A stretch of DNA of 64,000 nucleotides from Acidobacteriota bacterium (lineage in GTDB: Bacteria > Acidobacteriota > Blastocatellia > UBA7656), in contig JBBPIG010000020.1 in assembly GCA_038040445.1 (NCBI GenBank), forward strand, positions 19,471 through 83,470. The letters are read 5' to 3'. Under the pieces are notes generated by a model. The model did no database searches, was not told the origin of the DNA, and saw only the letters and a program-made list of their open reading frames with translations. Shown here one piece after another: positions 16,155 through 23,561 of this stretch; the stretch's first letter is position 1; the number at the start of each line of letters is the position of its first letter. The position numbers were made by a program, and so were the translations under genes.

Positions 16155-17162
16155 TTATTGGCCCGCGATTCGCGAAATTATTTTTTGAGCAAATTGCCGG
16201 AACGCAACAGCAGCCTCATCCTTTAGGTACTGCGTGCCTCCTTCAACGTCGTTCATCGCAAGTCCTTGTTGCTGAGCCAGGTTGGCTAGCGTCGAAAAAT
16301 CCTTAATCTGTCCTAATTTGAACTGGCTGGGTGATCCCGGGGCAAGGTCTTCATCAATCTCCTTGAGGACCTTTGCGACATCGCTATAGCTATGACGATC
16401 TAACACCCGCGCGTATTCCTTATAGCCACTTGAAATGTCTCCACCATACATTCGAAATCGTTGCAAGACATAGCCAAGGTAAACTGGCCGTCCGCCCAAT
16501 TGCGGGACATCCTTGGGTGCCAACTGGGAGATAATCTCCCAATCTTTAATCCAATTGGCGATCGAATGTCCTAAGGTCTTAAGTGCTCGCGTCGAAAAAT
16601 AGTCGCATGCGCCAGGTACAATGAAGTAATCACAATCCATGAGAATCGCTCTATTAAGCGGCCCAATATTAGGTCCAACATCGTAGAGTACGAAATCGGC
16701 ACTCAAGATGTCTGCGCAACCGTCTACAAAAGTCGACAGCGCCGTCGTTTCGACAAAACCTCGGATCTTTCTTTGAAGGCAGTCAATCCAAGACTGCTGG
16801 AGGTCAAGTTCGTATTCTGAGAGTCGAATATCCCCCGGTAGAAGGTAGATGCCCTCCGATCGCTCGTAGGGCTTGATGAGTTTCGGTGCTTTTCCTTCTT
16901 CAATAACCGGACGCAGAGCCGACCAAATTGTCTGTCCGCTGTTGCCTTCCGACTCATCAAGCCACTTGTCAACAACATCTGCCTCAACCAGGTATGAGGT
17001 TAGATTGCATTGCGGGTCTGAGTCGACCAAGAGTACAGTCTTGCCCAGATCCGCTAAAGCAAAGGCAAGATTGACCGTCAACGTAGTCTTTCCAACCCCC
17101 CCTTTATGATTGAAGAGCGTTAGTCGGAATGATTTTCTTCGAGAGTGCCTGTTGGCCGTCAT
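16155..17162 (-). CDS. ParA/MinD-family ATPase
   Basis: 335 residues with a deviant Walker A (HKGGVGKTTLTVNLA), LLVDSDPQCNLTSYL, and the Walker B region FVLYDVGPNIGPLNR. ParA ATPases position plasmids, chromosomes or protein cargo by ATP-dependent dimerisation on DNA. This one is accessory: it overlaps the upstream winged-helix-like gene by four bases (ATGA) and precedes the RelA/SpoT-domain gene by three, with no ParB and no replication gene. The long insertions (GKAPKLIKPYERSEG, KDVPQLGGRPVYLG) fit the ParA group found alone in genomic islands. Its role with the alarmone synthetase is not established. Confidence 0.9.
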   Translation of the reverse strand: MTANRHSRRKSFRLTLFNHKGGVGKTTLTVNLAFALADLGKTVLLVDSDPQCNLTSYLVEADVVDKWLDESEGNSGQTIWSALRPVIEEGKAPKLIKPYERSEGIYLLPGDIRLSEYELDLQQSWIDCLQRKIRGFVETTALSTFVDGCADILSADFVLYDVGPNIGPLNRAILMDCDYFIVPGACDYFSTRALKTLGHSIANWIKDWEIISQLAPKDVPQLGGRPVYLGYVLQRFRMYGGDISSGYKEYARVLDRHSYSDVAKVLKEIDEDLAPGSPSQFKLGQIKDFSTLANLAQQQGLAMNDVEGGTQYLKDEAAVAFRQFAQKIISRIAGQ

Positions 17163-17719
17163 GACGAGACGCTTCCCTTTCGGGCAATTTTTTGTTTCTT
17201 GCTGCTACGTCTCGGCCGAAGTGTGCGGATCGCTTCCCACGCCGCTGCTCTGTCCGGCAAGAGCTCAACGAATTTCTCCCCGGCGGCAGTAATCTGTTTG
17301 TTTCCTTTCGTCGCTGGTACCAAGAGGCCACGGCTCCTTGCGTTATCTACTGCCACCGCCGCGTTCGAGAATTTTGGTTGTGCCGCTTCCGTATTAAGGG
17401 TGCTGATATCAACCGTCTTAAAATGTGGAGCGTTCCGATAATGTGTGAGGTAGTACGCAAGACAAGTAGCTCGCTCTACGTCGGTCGTCGGCTCCTTATC
17501 TCGCAAAAACTCCTTCGGCGACAAAGACCGATCACGTGAGAAATCTTGCTCTGAGACGGTTCGCGAGGGGCGTAAGGTGTCTGCATCGCGCGGTGTAGCC
17601 CCATGTTGAGGTTGTAGTCCGAGAAACGTTTGTACTGATTGAAGCACCCGTCTCTGGGCATCTGGTTCAAGTTGCTTAAGGGCTCCGACTATCGTCGATA
17701 GCACGTCAAAGTCGTCCAC
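17159..17719 (-). CDS. Winged-helix-like protein, first gene of the ParA/alarmone-synthetase operon
   Basis: 186 residues from a GTG with GGAGG six bases upstream. The N-terminal 60 residues are a helical segment (LSTIVGALKQLEPDAQRRVLQSV) and a linker. The C-terminal 110 residues (DVERATCLAYYLTHYRN, FKTVDISTLNTEAA, FSNAAVAVDNARSRGLLV, KQITAAGEKFVELLPDR) look like a compact winged-helix fold, ending in a basic tail. No named family is claimed. Position at the head of the operon and the basic tail suggest DNA binding, perhaps as a ParB-like partner or regulator for ParA (inference). Confidence 0.75.
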   Translation of the reverse strand: MDDFDVLSTIVGALKQLEPDAQRRVLQSVQTFLGLQPQHGATPRDADTLRPSRTVSEQDFSRDRSLSPKEFLRDKEPTTDVERATCLAYYLTHYRNAPHFKTVDISTLNTEAAQPKFSNAAVAVDNARSRGLLVPATKGNKQITAAGEKFVELLPDRAAAWEAIRTLRPRRSSKKQKIARKGSVSS

Positions 17720-17953
17720 GCTGCACCTCCATTTCTAGAGAGACGATACCAACTCAACCCGAATGCGTCTAGCCCGGTGAGTCAATGATAACTTGCTACG
17801 TTCGTTCTAAGTAACTTCTTAACAGGTTTCCTGGCCTACTTTGAGTTGGTGACCGGAATAGAAGCAAGTTCTTAAGCCTCTCGAATTCAATGTGCCTGCC
17901 AGACACCCGTCCCTCGATGCTGCGTCCCTGGCTCATCAGACGCTATCGTCCCG

Positions 17954-18199
17954 CTATGGCGCGGATGGAGGAGGGACGCGACGTTTCGTCGCCTGCTCAA
18001 ACGCATACGCAAGCTCAATCAGCCGAGGCTCGCTGCAGGCTGTCCCCGTGAAGCCCACTCCGAACGGCGAAGGTTTTGGAGCGAAGCCTTCGGGGAACGG
18101 CGGGGACGGAGGGGTCGGTGCGTTCGGAACTAAGCCAAACGGTACGATCACTGTCGGGTAGCCCGGCTTCGCTGCGATTGCCGTACTGCTCGAACTCAC
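17954..18199 (-). pseudogene. C-terminal remnant of an amidase-signature protein
   Basis: The frame encodes SSSTAIAAKPGYPTVIVPFG, then PFGVGFTGTACSEPRLIELAYAFEQAT and a final RRVPPP. This is the end of amidase-signature enzymes (GatA-like family), which close with a GYPxxxVP block, a PxGxxFxG block and a YAFEQAT helix. About 400 residues that should precede it, including the Ser-Ser-Lys triad, are absent upstream. A proline/glycine-rich stretch inside (NAPTPPSPPFPEG) is expanded. Clearly a relic. Confidence 0.65.
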
Positions 18200-18276
18200 C
18201 GCTTGCTATTCGATATGCCGATAAGGTGTGGGAGTGAAAATAAGCAAAGCTCTAACCAGCGATTCGCTTTTCAGCG

Positions 18277-18489
18277 TCACCTCATTGTAGCTCGAAGCTT
18301 GCGTTGAACTCGTGCCGGGAGCTCGATGATCTCAAATCCTTTGGCGCTGTAGAGGTAGTCTTCGCCGGATTCATCAACGATCCGTATGTACCCCTCGGGG
18401 TCATTGGCTTCCGGCCGAAGCACCTGGTATACCTTGACGTGAAAGAGGAATCGAGGGTCAGGCGTGCGAATTGCAATTCTCACGCGCAT
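18277..18489 (-). CDS. Small conserved hypothetical protein (about 70 residues)
   Basis: The frame from ATG 18489 reads MRVRIAIRTPDPRFLFHVKVYQVL, then GYIRIVDESGEDYLYSAKGFEIIEL and a basic end. Similar 65-80-residue proteins with a KxYxVLPD and YIRVIDESGEDYLYP pattern are common beside antitoxin-type genes in soil bacteria. It looks like a compact beta-rich (SH3-like) fold. No strong ribosome site is visible. It lies downstream of a frameshifted XRE gene in the frame that the shift opens into, so read-through fusion is conceivable but a separate start is more likely. Confidence 0.55.
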   Translation of the reverse strand: MRVRIAIRTPDPRFLFHVKVYQVLRPEANDPEGYIRIVDESGEDYLYSAKGFEIIELPARVQRKLRATMR

Positions 18490-18566
18490 AAACCGAAAAC
18501 CGCGAAGGCCGACTTCGGATGATCCACCCAATAGATGCCCTGCCGCCGTGCGGCGAGTGAGTAATC

Positions 18567-18849
18567 TCAACCCATGATTTCTACTCTCAAATTCTTGCCC
18601 AAGGCTTTGGCGTACTTTTGGATGGATAGTCGACAAACGTATGTCTTCGGCGTGATTCTCTATTCTCGAAATTGCCGACCTCTTAGTTCTCAATCTCCGT
18701 GCAACGTCATCTTGAGTCATCCCGGCTTTCTCGCTCGCTTGCCTGAGCAGAACCCCGACTTTGAAATTGGAATAGCCAACCTCGAAGCCTTCTGCGAATT
18801 CAGGGTCCAGCCGCTTACGTTTCTTAACGTATCTTTCAAGATCGCTCAT
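18567..18849 (-). pseudogene. XRE-family antitoxin with a frameshift
   Basis: The frame from ATG 18849 reads MSDLERYVKKRKRLDPEF, then an intact helix-turn-helix (GMTQDDVARRLRTKRSAISRIE) and HAEDIRLST. Near 18622-18630 the family consensus moves one base to another frame, where IQKYAKALGKNLRVEIMG and a TGA at 18567 follow. That is the normal end of these antitoxins, so a one-base indel is the likely cause. The DNA-binding part could still be made as a longer fusion read-through. No toxin gene is adjacent. Confidence 0.65.
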
Positions 18850-18902
18850 TGATCCCTGCTCTGTTGTAGTCCGCGACATTGAGCTCCGCGCTTTGGGTTG
18901 CG

Positions 18903-19142
18903 TTAGGCGATCAGCAGCAGCGTGCGAGCCGCGCCTGACGGCGCCCGACGGCCCTGCTCCCAATCCTGAAGAGTGCGAACCGATACCCCGAGCAATGTAG
19001 CGAAGCGCTCTTGCGAAAGCCCGGTCTTTTCGCGAATGCTTGCGACACTGGGAAGGTTCACCACGCGTCCGTGCTGACCGCTCCTAATCTCTCGCAGGCC
19101 TTGCAGGATCTCGCGTCCGATGTCTCGCTTTGCGTTAGCCAT
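18903..19142 (-). CDS. XRE/HigA2-like antitoxin
   Basis: 79 residues from ATG 19142 (AAGGAG seven bases upstream). The pattern IGREILQGLREIRSG, LPSVASIREKTGLSQERFATLLGVSVRTLQDWEQGRR and PSGAARTLLLIA is the small DNA-binding antitoxin family partnered with RelE/HigB2-type toxins. It autoregulates its operon in known cases. Its start overlaps the last codons of a frame that matches only the end of such a toxin (19135-19212); the rest of the toxin has been replaced by palindromic repeats. Confidence 0.8.
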   Translation of the reverse strand: MANAKRDIGREILQGLREIRSGQHGRVVNLPSVASIREKTGLSQERFATLLGVSVRTLQDWEQGRRAPSGAARTLLLIA

Positions 19143-19212
19143 TCTCAATCTCCTTCCGGATTCTTCGAAGGACCTGCGCTGAAATGTTTTTGATGACGTT
19201 CTTCGGATACAT
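19135..19212 (-). pseudogene. Last codons of a RelE/HigB2-type toxin
   Basis: The frame reads YPKNVIKNISAQVLRRIRKE and then IENG, ending at a TAA at 19135-19137 inside the antitoxin start. This is the standard C-terminal tail of RelE/HigB2 toxins (a YPKNxxxxLSxxE-type motif). Upstream of about 19212 the homology stops and palindromic repeats begin, so at least three quarters of the toxin is lost. Confidence 0.55.
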
Positions 19213-19217
19213 TCCGC

Positions 19218-19398
19218 TTCAACTCCGTAGGAGTGTCCTGTCTATAGAAACCGCGCTGCCGAGATTCCGCGTCACTCCGTAGGAGTGTCCTGTCTATAGA
19301 AGATACGCGTTTCGATCAGATAGGAGACTCCTACGGAGTCAAACCGGAATCTGGCGTGGGCGTTTCTACAGACAGGACACTGCTACGGAGTTGAAACG
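19218..19398. repeat. Palindromic repeat cluster (ACTCC-gta-GGAGT core with TCTATAG tail)
   Basis: Two direct copies have the core ACTCCGTAGGAGT at 19222 and 19274, followed by GTCCTGTCTATAGAA. A core-only copy (GACTCCTACGGAGTC) lies at 19326-19340 and an inverted copy with tail at 19361-19398. The first three cores are spaced 52 bp apart. This fills most of 19213-19409, between the toxin tail and the LigD polymerase gene. Confidence 0.85.
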
Positions 19399-19409
19399 CC
19401 GTCGCATTT

Positions 19410-20288
19410 TCACCCTGTTGCATAAATTCGACGCAACTTCTCCATCGGACGTCGCAGCGAGCGCTTGCGCCTGAGCATGTCTGACCACAGGTCGCCGACT
19501 TCGGCGATGCGGCTGGCCATCGTCCGCAGCGTGAACGTCCGTGGGCCGACCTCGCCGCGTTCGAGCTCCTCCCACATGCATGGCGCGGACACGGGCGCGC
19601 CAGCCTTCGCGCGCACGGCGTAGGTCGCGGCGAAAGTCGCGCTGTAGCCATTGCGTCCGGTGTCGATGAGGATGCGCCTGCCACGGTCGGCCTTGCTGAA
19701 CTCAAGTGTGAGGTTCCGCGGATCGCGCTTGATAAGAATCGAAGCAACCGTGTGAGCGAATCTCCCCACCTCGCCAAAGCCGGCCTTGCCGTCGAGCGGG
19801 ACGACTATGTGGAACCCCTTCGAGCCTGATGTCTTCACCCAGGTTGGCAAGCCCAACTCATCGAGAAGATCCCGAAGCCCGAGCGCTGCGGCGCGCAATA
19901 CATCAGGTTCATCAACCGACGGGTCGAGGTCAAAGACGCAGATATCTGGCTGGTAAAGGTTCGGCGCGCGAGACGTCCACACGTGAGGTGTGATGCTGTT
20001 CTGGTTGGCGAGCCAGAGCAGCGATCGCGTATCGCGGACGACTGGATGATGCACCGTCCCGCCCTTCTTCGGAACCTCGACGCGCTTGAGCCATTCGGGG
20101 AAACCCCTCGAAACATCTTTCTGCATAAAACCCTTCTCGCCAATTCCGGCCGGGTACCGCTCCATCGTGACCGGACGTGAGCGAATGTGCGGCAGCATGA
20201 CGGGCGCGATGGCTTCGTAGTAGGACGCGAGCTCGCCCTTGGTGATCCCGTCATCCGGAAACAGCACCTTCTCGGGATGGGTTATCAA
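19410..20288 (-). CDS. LigD-type DNA polymerase (archaeo-eukaryotic primase domain)
   Basis: About 292 residues from a TTG at 20288 that overlaps the ligase stop (TTGA), with GAGGGAG five bases upstream. Hallmarks are THPEKVLFP, YPAGIGEKGFMQKD, the catalytic acidic pair in VFDLDPS, KTSGSKGFHIVVPL, and RGRRILIDTGRNGYSATFAA. The domain adds NTPs/dNTPs at broken DNA ends in Ku-dependent end joining. In most bacteria it is fused to the ligase; here the two are separate, translationally coupled genes. No Ku gene is in the window. A second LigD-type polymerase lies at 58163-59509. Confidence 0.9.
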   Translation of the reverse strand: MITHPEKVLFPDDGITKGELASYYEAIAPVMLPHIRSRPVTMERYPAGIGEKGFMQKDVSRGFPEWLKRVEVPKKGGTVHHPVVRDTRSLLWLANQNSITPHVWTSRAPNLYQPDICVFDLDPSVDEPDVLRAAALGLRDLLDELGLPTWVKTSGSKGFHIVVPLDGKAGFGEVGRFAHTVASILIKRDPRNLTLEFSKADRGRRILIDTGRNGYSATFAATYAVRAKAGAPVSAPCMWEELERGEVGPRTFTLRTMASRIAEVGDLWSDMLRRKRSLRRPMEKLRRIYATG

Positions 20289-21151
20289 GACGTCTCCCTC
20301 ACGATCTCGCGTGCCGGCTTGTCGTAGCGGACTCCCAGCAGCCGCGGATGGCGGAGCTTGCCGTGCACCGTCCATTCGATGAAGGCGACCTGGACGACCA
20401 CCTCGGGGCGCACCCAATGCGCGCGGACGCGCGGCAGCCCGACGGACTTAGTAAACGGCGGCTTCGCAATCTCGAGCGCATTCAGCCTCGCGCGGAGGTC
20501 CAGCAGCAACTTCGTGTCGAAACCGGTTCCGATCTTCCCAGCAAAGACGAAGTGGTCACCCTCGAAGTAGCCGATCAACAGCGCACCCAGACCGACGCGC
20601 CGGCCTTGCGGATCGGTGAAGCCGCCGACGACTAGCTCCTGCGTAGCTTCACACTTCATCTTGAGCCAATGCTTCGAGCGGCGATGCTCATACTGCGAGT
20701 TGCGCCGTTTGGCAATGACGCCTTCCCAGCCTTCGTTGCAGGCTCGCTCCCAAGGCTTTTCATCCGTGAGTGACTCAACGCTGGACAGTGGCGAGTGGAG
20801 CGGCAACTCACTCAACAGCGCGCGACGCGCGTCGAGGGGCAACGACGTGACATCGCGGCCCTCAAGCCACATGACGTCGAACACGTGGTAGGTGACCTCT
20901 CCCTTGCCCCATGTGACTTCCCCGTCGAGGACCACGTCGTGCATCGGCAACTTCGCGATCGCCTCGACGACGAAAGGAATGTTCTGCGGCAACCGGTTTC
21001 GCGAGAACAGTCGGACTTGCGGTCCCTTTTTGAACGCGAGCAAGCGAATGCCGTCGAACTTTCGCTCGAAGATCCACTCCGGGCCGGTGAACCGTTCCTG
21101 TGTGAGGGTCGCCGCCATCGGCTCGACCCATTCGGGAAAGGAGATCGTCAT
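20285..21151 (-). CDS. ATP-dependent DNA ligase (LigD ligase module)
   Basis: About 288 residues from ATG 21151 with GAAGGA eight bases upstream. The nucleotidyl-transfer lysine is Lys31 in ERKFDG; further motifs are VRLFSRN, LDGEV, EGWEGVIAKRRNSQY and HWLKMK. The C-terminal OB domain includes GKIGTGFD and RPEVVVQVAFIEWT, ending KPAREIVRE. It seals nicks or double-strand breaks after polymerase processing. The in-frame sequence upstream of 21151 is made by palindromic repeats and is probably not translated. It overlaps the polymerase gene by four bases. Confidence 0.9.
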   Translation of the reverse strand: MTISFPEWVEPMAATLTQERFTGPEWIFERKFDGIRLLAFKKGPQVRLFSRNRLPQNIPFVVEAIAKLPMHDVVLDGEVTWGKGEVTYHVFDVMWLEGRDVTSLPLDARRALLSELPLHSPLSSVESLTDEKPWERACNEGWEGVIAKRRNSQYEHRRSKHWLKMKCEATQELVVGGFTDPQGRRVGLGALLIGYFEGDHFVFAGKIGTGFDTKLLLDLRARLNALEIAKPPFTKSVGLPRVRAHWVRPEVVVQVAFIEWTVHGKLRHPRLLGVRYDKPAREIVRETS

Positions 21152-21215
21152 GTGAACCATCCTTCGGGGCGACGAGTGAACGATGCAGACAACCATACCC
21201 GGTGCTGCCAGTCTT

Positions 21216-21447
21216 CGGAATCCCACCAACGCAGTTGGTGGATCGTTCATACACTACCTACAAAATGCTGAGGCAAAAAGGCTAGGTATGAAAACATCCA
21301 CCAACTGCGTTGGTGGGATTCGGCCGCACCTTGTCCGTGTAGGCTGAATATGAACGATCCACCAACTGCGTTGGTGGGATTCGGGCGCCGCGCTTTGTCC
21401 GTGTAGGCTGAACATGAACAATCCACCAACTGCGTTGGTGGGATTCC
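21216..21447. repeat. Four palindromic repeats (CCACCAACTGCGTTGGTGG) at 61-64 bp spacing
   Basis: One inverted copy (about 21218-21243) and three direct copies (cores starting 21298, 21359 and 21423) share CCACCAACTGCGTTGGTGG followed by GATTC. The spacers after the second and third cores are also alike (both contain TTGTCCGTGTAGGCTGAA), so these are tandem units of 61-64 bp. This is most of the gene-free stretch 21152-21492. Open frames through it are by-products of the repeat. Confidence 0.85.
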
Positions 21448-21492
21448 GAAATCACGCTGTTCGTCACAATCACGGTGACTGACTACTCGTTA

Positions 21493-23457
21493 CTACTTCT
21501 TCGTGATCTTGAAATCGCCGGGTTGGTTGCCGCCGCCGATCACGCGGCCTGTGGCACTGCCTTCGAGGACTGTGCCTTCAAAGACAAAACGGACAACGAT
21601 GCCCTCGTCCGCTACGTCTACTTCGAGCTTCATGGCGCCGGTCTTCGGATCGAACGTTCCTGTCTTGATCTCGCCAGGCAGCGGCGGCCCCGTGACGGGG
21701 CCGGAAACGGCGGACGTTCCGTCGAACTTCAGCTTCATAGTGATTGGATACCGAGTGGTTTCGTTCAAGCCCATGTCTCCCTTCCAAGTTCCCGAAATCG
21801 GATCCGTCGTTGGCGCGGGCGCCGAGCTGACCGGAGGCAGTGCGCCAGTCTTGTGGTATTGGTCCAGCAACTCCACGATCTCTTGATGTCCCCTCCGAGT
21901 CGCCCACGCGAGCGGAGTGGCCCACGGTGGATCATCGGGCAGGTTTAGCTTTGCGCCGCGGCTCAGAAGAAACTCGACCATGTGGGTCCTCCCGGATTTG
22001 GCCGCCCACCCCAATGGCGTCGAACAGATGTCCTCATCGCGAGCATGCAAATCGGCTCCGTGGTCGATGAAGATCGCGGCTTTTTCGAGATCGCCCGACC
22101 TTGCGCAGTGATGCAGCGGCGTGATTCGCAGCCAGTTAGAATGGTTCGGATTCGCGCCGCGCTCGAACAAAAATTCGGACAGCTCTCGCGTCTTGGCTTC
22201 GCCGGAGACGCGTTTGGCAAGATCGGGCTGATGGTGAAGCATCAGGCGAACAAATGCTTCGTGCCCATTGCCTGCGGCTTGCGAGAGCGCGTGAGGGTCG
22301 TCTGCCAGCGCCGGGTTGGCCGCGAAGATCGCAGCCGCTGTCTCGACATCGCCGTAGTGCGACAAGATGTCCACGGATCGGGCGGCGCCGTACGAGCAGA
22401 GCAGCTCCACCATCCTCTGATCGCTGTTAAGCAGGGCGATGCTCAGAGCGTCAGCGGAACTTTCGACTTCCGGACTCGGGTAGGCGCCCTTCTCCAGCAG
22501 GAGCTTGGCGATCTCGTAGTGTCCGCTGTAGACCGCTGAATACAGCGCGTGGCCGTGTGGCGCGATGCCTTCCTCGGGCAGATTCGGATCGGCCCCGCGC
22601 TCGAGCAACAGCTTCACGATCTCGATATGCCCGCGGGCGGCGGCGTTCTTCAGCGGCGCCCCGGAGCCGAGGTAGTACGTGACGTATTCCGAGACGCGGT
22701 TGGCGAGCGAGGCGTCTTGATCGAGCAGTTCTCTCACTCGTTTCTGATCGCCGATGTGCGAGGCGGTGCAAATGTCGACGTACGCGCCGCGCGCGCGCAG
22801 GTGCTCGAGCACATCTCGCGGAGTGGTCGCGATGTCTTTGGGCACATCGCGCCAGCCTCGATAGTTGTAATCCCCGTTGGTGAGCTGGATCGGGCGCGCG
22901 CCATCGAAGCGCGCTGCGTTGATGTCCGCGCCGCGCGCCAGCAGCTCGTCGATCATGTCGATCTGTCGCGTCATCACCGCCCAATGAATCGGCTGATTGC
23001 CGCGCTCATCGCCAGCATGCAGAAGCTCGGGCGAGGTCTCGAGGAGGTTCCGCACTTTGGGCAGATCGCGCTTGCGGATCGCCGCGGCGATTGGTTCTCC
23101 TTTTGTTGAGGCGCCGTGCTTAGTCGTGTAGGTGGTCTCCAGCAACTTCTGCATCTCGACGTATCCGCGATCGCGACAGATGTCGAGAAGGCTGTCGCCC
23201 ACCGCCAGGCTCAGCGGGTCGGCGCCGTGCTCGAGCAGGAATGCGGCGACTTCAAGTTGGTTCGCCCGAACAGCGAAATAGATCGGCGTGCGATACGCGT
23301 GATGGCAGCGCACGATCGACGGGTCATTGTTAACCAGCCGTTTGACGGTATCCAGGTCTCCCGCAATGCAAGCGCAGAAGATCTCCCAGACATCGGAGCC
23401 CGTGCCGGTAGACCAGAGCAGCGGTTTATTCTTCTTCAGTTCGTCAGGCTGAATCAT
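21493..23457 (-). CDS. Large ankyrin-repeat protein with lipocalin-like C-terminal domain
   Basis: 654 residues. At least ten ankyrin repeats run from about residue 25 to 540, with typical units such as GNQPIHWAVMTRQIDMIDELLARGAD, GHIEIVKLLLERGADPN and GHYEIAKLLLEKGA. The last 100 residues (DPISGTWKGDMG, RYPITMKLKFDG, GEIKTGTFDPKTGAMKLEV) form a beta-rich domain like the lipocalin-type modules at the ends of some soil-bacterial amidohydrolases. Ankyrin arrays mediate protein binding. There is no signal peptide, so it is probably cytosolic. It follows another ankyrin gene on the same strand, 104 bases apart. Confidence 0.9.
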   Translation of the reverse strand: MIQPDELKKNKPLLWSTGTGSDVWEIFCACIAGDLDTVKRLVNNDPSIVRCHHAYRTPIYFAVRANQLEVAAFLLEHGADPLSLAVGDSLLDICRDRGYVEMQKLLETTYTTKHGASTKGEPIAAAIRKRDLPKVRNLLETSPELLHAGDERGNQPIHWAVMTRQIDMIDELLARGADINAARFDGARPIQLTNGDYNYRGWRDVPKDIATTPRDVLEHLRARGAYVDICTASHIGDQKRVRELLDQDASLANRVSEYVTYYLGSGAPLKNAAARGHIEIVKLLLERGADPNLPEEGIAPHGHALYSAVYSGHYEIAKLLLEKGAYPSPEVESSADALSIALLNSDQRMVELLCSYGAARSVDILSHYGDVETAAAIFAANPALADDPHALSQAAGNGHEAFVRLMLHHQPDLAKRVSGEAKTRELSEFLFERGANPNHSNWLRITPLHHCARSGDLEKAAIFIDHGADLHARDEDICSTPLGWAAKSGRTHMVEFLLSRGAKLNLPDDPPWATPLAWATRRGHQEIVELLDQYHKTGALPPVSSAPAPTTDPISGTWKGDMGLNETTRYPITMKLKFDGTSAVSGPVTGPPLPGEIKTGTFDPKTGAMKLEVDVADEGIVVRFVFEGTVLEGSATGRVIGGGNQPGDFKITKK

Positions 23458-23561
23458 ACGCTCGACCTCGCGGGCAATTTTTGATTGCTCGGCGGGCGCG
23501 GAGGCTGCAAATGCCCCTGCTACCGCACCCGCGAATTCTTAATTCGTTTTCTCAATTGCAC

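Noticed and set aside
16155-17719. Plasmid partition locus (parAB)
   Set aside because: No ParB-type gene, no centromere-like iterons and no replication initiator are present; the downstream gene is a RelA/SpoT-domain protein.
21247-21473. Minus-strand open frames with repeated tryptophan-rich units
   Set aside because: They are translations of the 61-64-bp palindromic repeat.
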